DNA from: Solibacillus sp. FSL R7-0668
Lineage (GTDB): Bacteria; Bacillota; Bacilli; Bacillales_A; Planococcaceae
DNA length: 64,000 nt
NCBI RefSeq assembly: GCF_038006205.1
Contig: NZ_JBBOUU010000001.1
Coordinates: 994,001 to 1,058,000, forward strand
Direction of reading: 5' to 3'
Positions 56,565 to 64,000 of this stretch are shown piece after piece. The notes under the pieces were generated by a model, which saw only the letters and a program-made list of their open reading frames with translations, ran no database searches and had not been told where the DNA came from. Within the stretch, counting starts at the first letter, position 1; each line of letters starts with the position of its first letter. Position numbers and translations under genes: made by a program.

Positions 56565-56595
56565 AAAACGTCCTGCTAGTTAGGACGTTTTTTTA
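56565..56595 (+). terminator. Terminator after frr
   Basis: Perfect 10-bp stem AAAACGTCCT (56565-56574) / AGGACGTTTT (56582-56591), continuing into a T run. Confidence 0.92.
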
Positions 56596-56683
56596 CTAAT
56601 TTTTCGTACTAATATTAAATACAGTTGAATAGAAAAAGATTATAAAGAAAATTGAGTAAACGATTAAGTTCATGAATCTTTGA

Positions 56684-56712
56684 AGGACATGCAGTTGCTT
56701 TTTTGATATGAT
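56684..56712 (+). promoter_or_regulatory. Promoter of uppS-cdsA
   Basis: AGGACA (56684-56689), 17 nt, TATGAT (56707-56712), with TG at 56704-56705 making TGA-TATGAT an extended -10. 50 bp before the uppS ATG. Confidence 0.68.
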
Positions 56713-56762
56713 AAAAGGGATGTATATGTGTAGTTCGATTTGTGCAGTTGGGGGAATTAACT

Positions 56763-57557
56763 ATGTTTAAAAAACTTTTTGGGAAAAATTCGAATACAGG
56801 GCAGCCATCTAATGATGAAAGTATGGACTTAGTTAAGGGCGAAGAAGTTCCTACCCATATTGCAATAATCATGGACGGAAATGGTCGCTGGGCGAAAAAA
56901 CGAGCACTACCTCGTGTTGCTGGACACCATGAAGGCATGCAGACCATACGGAAAATTACGCGTTCTGCTTGTGATTTAGGGATTAAGGTGTTAACGCTCT
57001 ATGCATTTTCAACAGAAAACTGGAAGCGCCCTAAATCAGAAGTAGAATTTTTAATGCGCCTACCTGAACAATTTTTAAATTCATTTTTACCAGAGCTAAT
57101 GGAGCGTAATATTCGAGTTGAAATGATCGGTGTTATGGATACATTGCCAGATTATACGCAACGTGCGCTAACAAATGCGATGGAAGCAACAAAGAACAAT
57201 ACAGGGCTTGTATTGAATTTCGCTATGAATTACGGGGGACGAGCAGAAATTGTCATGGCAATGCAGAGATTAATGAAAGATGTAGAAGCGGGTACACTAA
57301 CAATTGATGAACTATCAGAACAGCATATTTCACAGCATATTATGACAGCTCATTTACCAGAACCAGATTTATTGATTCGAACGAGTGGTGAAGTGAGAAT
57401 TAGTAACTTTATGCTATGGCAGCTTGCGTATACGGAGTTTTGGTTTACGGATACACATTGGCCTGATTTCGATGAGGCCTGTTTGAAAGAAGCAATTTTA
57501 GTGTATCAAAACCGTAATCGTCGTTATGGTGGGCTGAAAGGAGAAGGAACAAATTGA
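56763..57557 (+). CDS. uppS: Undecaprenyl diphosphate synthase (UppS)
   Basis: cis-Prenyltransferase making the C55 carrier for peptidoglycan and teichoic acids. ATG 56763 is preferred: TTGGGGGAA lies 8 nt upstream; the frame extends to 56742 without an SD. Catalytic Asp in AIIMDGNGRWAKKR; TLYAFSTENWKRP; LLIRTSGEVRISNFMLWQLA; GGLKGEG tail. 264 aa, with a ~25-residue charged N-terminal extension. Confidence 0.96.
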   Translation: MFKKLFGKNSNTGQPSNDESMDLVKGEEVPTHIAIIMDGNGRWAKKRALPRVAGHHEGMQTIRKITRSACDLGIKVLTLYAFSTENWKRPKSEVEFLMRLPEQFLNSFLPELMERNIRVEMIGVMDTLPDYTQRALTNAMEATKNNTGLVLNFAMNYGGRAEIVMAMQRLMKDVEAGTLTIDELSEQHISQHIMTAHLPEPDLLIRTSGEVRISNFMLWQLAYTEFWFTDTHWPDFDEACLKEAILVYQNRNRRYGGLKGEGTN

Positions 57558-58348
57558 AGCAACGCATTATTACAGGCGTAATAGCAGCGGCATTATTCAT
57601 CCCATTTGTTGTATATGGTGGTGCTCCGTTTGCAGTATTAATTAGCATCTTAGCAGTCATTGGATTTTATGAATTGTTAAAGATGCGAGGAATTTCAATT
57701 TTTTCTGTACCAGGAATAATAGGAGTAGTAGCATTAGTCATGCTTGTCATTCCGAATGACTGGTCAAGTGAAGTAGTGAAATTCTTCAATTATGAGTCAA
57801 ATTTGATGATTATTTATGCGATTTCAACGCTATTATTAATTTATATTGTCCTTGTAAAAAATAAAATAACATTTGATGAAATAGGCTTTATTTTATTGGG
57901 CGCATTCTATGTAGGACTGGGCTTCCATTACTTTATTGAAACACGCTTTGATGGTTTAGATTATGTTATTTTCATTTTATTAGTTGTATGGACGACAGAT
58001 TCGGGTGCTTATTTTGTAGGGCGTAAGTTGGGGAAAAATAAACTTTGGCCAGAAATTTCACCTAAGAAAACAATTGAAGGCTCTGTTGGAGGCATTGTGA
58101 TTGCTGTAATTTTTGCAGTGATGATGCAATGGATTTATCCATTTGCTTCAAGCTGGACACAATTAATTGTCGTAACGATTGTTGCTTCCATCATTGGTCA
58201 AATGGGTGACTTAGTAGAATCAGCCATTAAGCGTCATTATGGTGTAAAGGATTCAGGCACTATTTTACCTGGTCACGGCGGGATTTTAGACCGTTTTGAT
58301 AGTTTATTGTTTGCAGTACCTTTACTTCATTTTGTTCATTTCGTTTGA
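57554..58348 (+). CDS. cdsA: Phosphatidate cytidylyltransferase CdsA
   Basis: Makes CDP-diacylglycerol for phospholipid synthesis. TTG start overlapping the uppS stop (TTGA), with AAGGAGAAGG upstream. About eight membrane segments; CDS signature KDSGTILPGHGGILDRFDS near the C terminus. 264 aa. The stop codon lies within the dxr -35. Confidence 0.95.
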   Translation: MKQRIITGVIAAALFIPFVVYGGAPFAVLISILAVIGFYELLKMRGISIFSVPGIIGVVALVMLVIPNDWSSEVVKFFNYESNLMIIYAISTLLLIYIVLVKNKITFDEIGFILLGAFYVGLGFHYFIETRFDGLDYVIFILLVVWTTDSGAYFVGRKLGKNKLWPEISPKKTIEGSVGGIVIAVIFAVMMQWIYPFASSWTQLIVVTIVASIIGQMGDLVESAIKRHYGVKDSGTILPGHGGILDRFDSLLFAVPLLHFVHFV

Positions 58349-58374
58349 TGTGAGATTAGACAAACATTTATAAT
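58345..58374 (+). promoter_or_regulatory. Promoter of dxr overlapping the cdsA stop
   Basis: TTGATG (58345-58350), 18 nt, TATAAT (58369-58374). 51 bp before the dxr GTG. Confidence 0.65.
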
Positions 58375-58424
58375 GCAAGCGACTTAGATTTGCTTATAAG
58401 GATTTTAGAGGGGAAGTATTTATT

Positions 58425-59570
58425 GTGAAAAAAATTAGTTTATTAGGTGCGACCGGTTCGATTGGTTGGCAGACATTTGATATATTATTAGCGCAGCCAC
58501 AAGAATTCAAGCTTGTGGCCTTTTCTGCCGGACAAAATATAGAAAAGTCTCGGGAGATTATCGAAAAGCTACAGCCAGAGCTTGTATCTATGCAAACGGA
58601 AGAAGCGGCATTCTCTTTACAACAAGATTATCCGCATATTTCCTTTACATATGGTGAAAAAGGCTTGGTGGAAGTGGCAACCCATCCGGATTCTACGGTG
58701 CTTGTCAATGCGGTATTAGGCAGTGTAGGGTTAGAATCAACACTAGCAGCGATTCGCATGGGCAAAACGATTGCTATTGCCAATAAAGAAACATTGGTAA
58801 CAGCAGGGCATTTAGTAATGGCTGAGGCCAAAAAATACAACGCAACGATTTTACCGGTGGATAGTGAGCATTCGGCAATTTTTCAATCGATGAACGGTGA
58901 AAATAAAAAGCGCATTGAACGACTAATTTTAACGGCATCGGGTGGTTCATTCCGCGATAAAACGCGTGCAGAGCTGGAAGGTGTAACCGTAAAGGATGCT
59001 TTAAATCACCCGAACTGGTCGATGGGTGCTAAAATCACAATTGATTCCGCAACGATGATGAATAAAGGGCTAGAAGTAATTGAAGCGCATGTATTATTTG
59101 ATATGCCGTATGACAAAGTTGATGTCGTATTACACCGTGAGAGCATAATTCACTCAATGGTCGAATATGAAGATACAAGTGTCATTGCCCAGCTTGGTAC
59201 GCCAGATATGCGTGTGCCCATTCAATATGCGCTTAGCTATCCAGATCGTTTGCCATTAAAAAATGGGCAACGTTTAAATTTAGCGCAAATTGGTCAGCTG
59301 CATTTTAAAGAGGTTGATTTTGACCGTTTCCGTGCGTTAAAGCTTGCCTATGATGCTGGAAGAATGGGCGGTACGATTTTAACGGCAATGAATGCAGCAA
59401 ATGAGGCGGCTGTTGCACTATTTTTACAAGAGAAAATTACATTTTTACAAATTGAAGAATGTATTGAGCGTGTGATGAATAGTCATAACAATATCATCAT
59501 GCCAGATTTGCAAACGATTTTACATGTAGATAGTGAGACGAGAAAAACCGTTGCAAGCATGGTAAAATAG
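58425..59570 (+). CDS. dxr: 1-deoxy-D-xylulose 5-phosphate reductoisomerase
   Basis: Second step of the MEP isoprenoid pathway, feeding UppS. GTG start with AGAGGGGAAG upstream. NADPH-binding [16 protein letters not shown], metal/substrate motifs [21 protein letters not shown] and [20 protein letters not shown]. 381 aa. rasP follows after 57 nt that contain a small GCTATG/CATAGC inverted repeat. Confidence 0.97.
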   Translation: MKKISLLGATGSIGWQTFDILLAQPQEFKLVAFSAGQNIEKSREIIEKLQPELVSMQTEEAAFSLQQDYPHISFTYGEKGLVEVATHPDSTVLVNAVLGSVGLESTLAAIRMGKTIAIANKETLVTAGHLVMAEAKKYNATILPVDSEHSAIFQSMNGENKKRIERLILTASGGSFRDKTRAELEGVTVKDALNHPNWSMGAKITIDSATMMNKGLEVIEAHVLFDMPYDKVDVVLHRESIIHSMVEYEDTSVIAQLGTPDMRVPIQYALSYPDRLPLKNGQRLNLAQIGQLHFKEVDFDRFRALKLAYDAGRMGGTILTAMNAANEAAVALFLQEKITFLQIEECIERVMNSHNNIIMPDLQTILHVDSETRKTVASMVK

Positions 59571-59627
59571 TAAAGATGAAAGGTAGCTATGTGAACGAGG
59601 CATAGCGCCATTTGAAGGTGGGGTATT

Positions 59628-60887
59628 ATGGAAACAGTTATTGCCTTTATTTTAATCTTTGGCTCGCTTGTATTTTTCCATGAGCTAGGTCACTTTATTT
59701 TTGCGAAACGCGCGGGTATTATGGTGCGTGAATTTGCAATCGGGATGGGACCGAAAATCTTTGGTATGACGAAGGGTGAAACCATTTATACACTACGTCT
59801 ATTACCAATCGGTGGATATGTACGCATGGCCGGTGAAGATACGGATACGGTCGAATTACAGCCGGGCTATCGCGTAGCCTTAGTAACAAACGAAGAGAAT
59901 GTTGTTGAAAAAATTGTATTAAATCAAAAAGCACAATATCAAAATGTCGTGTTTTTAGAAGTTGAAAAAGCAGATTTAGAGCGTGAACTTTGGATTGAAG
60001 GCTATGATGAAGAAGACAAGCTTGTGCGTTTTAATGTGTCGCGTACAGCGATGATTGTCGAAAACGGTATAGAGCAAATGATTGCACCTTATGATCGCCA
60101 ATTTAACTCCAAATCAGTTGGTGCGCGTGCGATGGCGATTTTTGCAGGTCCGTTATTTAACTTTATTTTAGCGTTCTTTATTTTCTTAGTAATTGGGTTA
60201 ATTCAAGGCGTGCCTGTGGATGAACCGATTATCGGAAGTGTACTTGACGATAAACCTGCTAGTGTAGCGGGATTACAAGACGGTGATCTCGTAACGAAGG
60301 TTAATGGTGTCGCGATTTCGACTTGGGGGGAGCTTTCAGAGCAAATCCAAACGAATCCCGAGAAAGCTATTACGTTAGATGTGAAGCATGAGGATGGTAC
60401 TTCTGCAACGCTAGAAGTGACTCCAACTGAAGCAGAGCAACCAGACGGCACAAAATATGGTCAAATCGGCATTATGCGTTCGATGGACAACAATCCGTTA
60501 AAGGCGGTCGTCTACGGAGCAGAAGAAACGTATAATATGACCATTTTAATTGGACAAATGTTAGGCAAGCTTGTTACAGGTCAATTTTCAATTGATGATT
60601 TATCAGGTCCGGTAGGCATTTATAAAGCTACTGAAACCGTTGTAACATTCGGGCTATACAATGTACTTTATTGGGCAGCGATGCTAAGTGTCAACTTAGG
60701 GATTATGAATTTACTACCATTACCAGCACTTGATGGTGGGCGTTTATTATTCTTCGCATTTGAGGCGGTGCGCGGCAAACCGATGGATCGTCAAAAAGAG
60801 GGAATGGTTCACTTTGTCGGTATCGTGCTGCTAATGATCTTAATGGTCGTTGTGACATGGAATGATATTCAACGATTTTTCTTCTAA
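59628..60887 (+). CDS. rasP: Site-2 protease RasP (RseP)
   Basis: Intramembrane zinc metalloprotease that cleaves anti-sigma RsiW, FtsL and signal-peptide remnants in B. subtilis. HExxH motif in LVFFHELGHFIFAKR at the first membrane helix (~15-30), an extended PDZ domain (~190-290, PASVAGLQDGDLVTKVNGVA), and the second zinc ligand in LLPLPALDGGRLLF. Four membrane segments, 419 aa. The RBS is AAGGTGGGG. Confidence 0.96.
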   Translation: METVIAFILIFGSLVFFHELGHFIFAKRAGIMVREFAIGMGPKIFGMTKGETIYTLRLLPIGGYVRMAGEDTDTVELQPGYRVALVTNEENVVEKIVLNQKAQYQNVVFLEVEKADLERELWIEGYDEEDKLVRFNVSRTAMIVENGIEQMIAPYDRQFNSKSVGARAMAIFAGPLFNFILAFFIFLVIGLIQGVPVDEPIIGSVLDDKPASVAGLQDGDLVTKVNGVAISTWGELSEQIQTNPEKAITLDVKHEDGTSATLEVTPTEAEQPDGTKYGQIGIMRSMDNNPLKAVVYGAEETYNMTILIGQMLGKLVTGQFSIDDLSGPVGIYKATETVVTFGLYNVLYWAAMLSVNLGIMNLLPLPALDGGRLLFFAFEAVRGKPMDRQKEGMVHFVGIVLLMILMVVVTWNDIQRFFF

Positions 60888-60908
60888 TGTAAATAGACTT
60901 TAAAATGA

Positions 60909-60950
60909 CAGCTTTGAGCGTTTTGTATGAATAATACTAGCGTTCAAAGC
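60909..60950 (+). terminator. Probable terminator after rasP
   Basis: AGCTTTGAGCG (60909-60919) / CGTTCAAAGCT (60940-60950), 11 bp with one G-U. The 20-nt loop holds a further GTAT/ATAC pair. The tail AAATTTGTTT is only moderately T rich. Confidence 0.65.
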
Positions 60951-60983
60951 TAAATTTGTTTAGTATAGAAACAGTAGAAAAGT

Positions 60984-61041
60984 TTCGATTTGGTAAAATA
61001 AAATCGAATGTATGTAAAGAGGACAGCATTTGTCCTATAAT
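60984..61041 (+). promoter_or_regulatory. proS control region with two inverted repeats and a TATAAT
   Basis: First repeat: TTCGATTT (60984-60991) / AAATCGAA (61001-61008), perfect. Second: AGGACA (61020-61025) / TGTCCT (61031-61036), 5-nt spacer, ending on the first T of a perfect TATAAT (61036-61041). No good -35 lies 17 nt upstream. Operator-like placement; the regulator is unknown. No T-box sequence is visible. Confidence 0.45.
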
Positions 61042-61051
61042 GATGAAGTGA

Positions 61052-62782
<1,731 letters not shown>

Positions 62783-62794
62783 CCATAATCACTA

Positions 62795-62839
62795 GAAAGA
62801 GGGGGAAAGTACAGGATTTATGTACTTTCCTTTCTTTTT
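62795..62839 (+). terminator. Terminator after proS
   Basis: Perfect 10-bp core GGAAAGTACA (62804-62813) / TGTACTTTCC (62821-62830), extended by AGAAA/TTTCT, then a T-rich tail. Confidence 0.85.
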
Positions 62840-62863
62840 CGATAAATAGAAAGGGTGAAACAA

Positions 62864-64000
62864 TTGTCAAAACAGGAAGGAAGACAAAAATTCCTACTCT
62901 TATTACAACAGCTTGAATTGACTGATGATGTCTATATGTCCTTTTTTGAAAATGGCGCACTCGAACGTGTTACCGTCCATAAAAAGAAGCGCGTATGGCA
63001 TTTTAAAATTCAAATCGAAAATATATTACCGTTTCAAGTATACCAACTGTTGCGGTTGCGCATGGCAGAGAAATTTTCTCATATCGCGAGTGTAACTTTA
63101 ACGATTGAATCGCAAAATCCAGTCGTCAATGAGCAGCATATTTTAGAATATTGGCAGTCGGCAATTGAACAGCTTGGTGAAATGTCGCCATTACTTCGTG
63201 AAAATTTAATGAAGCAAACACCACAATGGACGGGGAACAAGCTTGTTGTCACAACAATGGTAGAGCATGAATTTTCAATTTTAAAAGCAAAATACACCGA
63301 AAAAATTGCCGATAGCTATAAATCATTCGGTTTCCCACATATTCCATTAGACTTTAAGCTTGTAGAGGAATCGGAGGAATTCATTGCGCAGCAAGAAGCG
63401 TTTTATGAGCAGCGCAGGGAGGAAGAAGAGCGCTTATCAAAACAGGCGATGGCAGACTTTGCAGCGCGTGAAAAAGAAAAAGCAGCCAACCCGGGAGCAG
63501 TTGCACAAACAGATGCCGTATTCCAACTCGGATCACTCATCAAAAATCCAGAGATTACAGAGATTCGTACCATTTTAGAAGAAGAGCGCTCGATTGTTAT
63601 TGAAGGCTTTATTTTCGCAGCGGAAGTGAAGGAGCTTCGAAGTGGGCGTTCTATTTTAGAATTTAAAATGTCGGATTACACGGATTCGTTAGCAGTCAAA
63701 ATGTTCTCCAATAGCGATGAAGATGTTGTGAAGATGAATCAAATTAGTAAAGGTATGTGGGTGCGGGCGCGCGGCTCGATTCAAATGGATACTTTTGCGC
63801 GTGATTTAGTGATGATGGTGCGTGATATTAATGAAGTCAAGCATGAGCCACGTAAAGACTTAGCACCTGAAGGCGAAAAACGGGTGGAACTCCATTTACA
63901 CTCCCCAATGAGTCAGATGGATGCGATGACTCCCGTAGATAAATTGGTGGCACAAGCTGCGAAGTGGGGACATCCTGCAATCGCAATTACGGATCATGCC
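62864..64000 (+). CDS. polC: DNA polymerase III alpha subunit PolC, N-terminal part (3' end outside window)
   Basis: Gram-positive replicative polymerase with built-in 3'-5' exonuclease. TTG start at 62864 (AAAGGGTG upstream) and an open frame to the window end, 379 codons of ~1440. Visible: N-terminal tau-binding-type domain (FFENGALERVTVHKKKRVWH), OB-fold region (GMWVRARGSIQMDTFARDLV at ~295-315) and the start of the PHP domain (EKRVELHLHSPMSQMDAMTP, ending AIAITDHA). Exonuclease and polymerase domains are beyond the window. Confidence 0.97.
   Translation, partial: MSKQEGRQKFLLLLQQLELTDDVYMSFFENGALERVTVHKKKRVWHFKIQIENILPFQVYQLLRLRMAEKFSHIASVTLTIESQNPVVNEQHILEYWQSAIEQLGEMSPLLRENLMKQTPQWTGNKLVVTTMVEHEFSILKAKYTEKIADSYKSFGFPHIPLDFKLVEESEEFIAQQEAFYEQRREEEERLSKQAMADFAAREKEKAANPGAVAQTDAVFQLGSLIKNPEITEIRTILEEERSIVIEGFIFAAEVKELRSGRSILEFKMSDYTDSLAVKMFSNSDEDVVKMNQISKGMWVRARGSIQMDTFARDLVMMVRDINEVKHEPRKDLAPEGEKRVELHLHSPMSQMDAMTPVDKLVAQAAKWGHPAIAITDHA

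Overview
This 64 kb window comes from a low-GC, endospore-former-type Bacillota chromosome. Gene order is almost that of the Bacillus subtilis smc-to-polC region, with consensus-like sigma-A promoters, strong Shine-Dalgarno (SD) sites and frequent TTG/GTG starts. Codon usage and protein sequences fit the Planococcaceae (Lysinibacillus/Solibacillus/Kurthia-type) better than Bacillus proper; the family placement is inference. Every gene I accept lies on the + strand. I see no phage, IS element, CRISPR array, tRNA or rRNA gene.

Region 1 (1-12.7 kb), core housekeeping: 3' part of smc, ftsY, ylxM-ffh (SRP targeting), rpsP-khpA, rimM-trmD, rplS with a structured leader, lepB, rbgA, rnhB. It ends with ylqG-ylqH, a FliK-like/FlhB-C-terminal-like pair outside the flagellar operon. 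Region 2 (12.9-23.7 kb): sucC-sucD (TCA cycle), dprA, topA, trmFO, then xerC-hslV-hslU-codY. A 13/15 match to the CodY box lies upstream of this last operon.

Region 3 (24.2-51.1 kb), the fla/che operon: flgB flgC fliE-J ylxF fliK flgD, a TIGR02530-type gene, flgE swrD fliL fliM fliY cheY fliO-R flhB flhA flhF flhG cheB cheA cheW cheC cheD, plus an unrecognised small membrane-protein gene. It encodes the rod/basal body, MS and C rings, type III export gate and ATPase, hook, and the chemotaxis core. Most genes abut or overlap by 1-8 nt, indicating translational coupling. Hairpins occur inside the operon: one after cheW, and one before swrD that appears to bring a distant SD to the start codon.

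Region 4 (51.2-64 kb): sigD has its own extended -10 promoter behind a terminator, and is followed by a small unrecognised gene and a SwrB-like gene. Then come rpsB (structured leader), tsf, pyrH-frr, uppS-cdsA, dxr, rasP, proS and the 5' part of polC, covering translation, UMP synthesis, envelope lipids/isoprenoids, intramembrane proteolysis and replication.

Nothing here is clearly a new defence or biosynthetic system. The best leads are regulatory RNA/operator structures and a few poorly described flagellar accessory genes.
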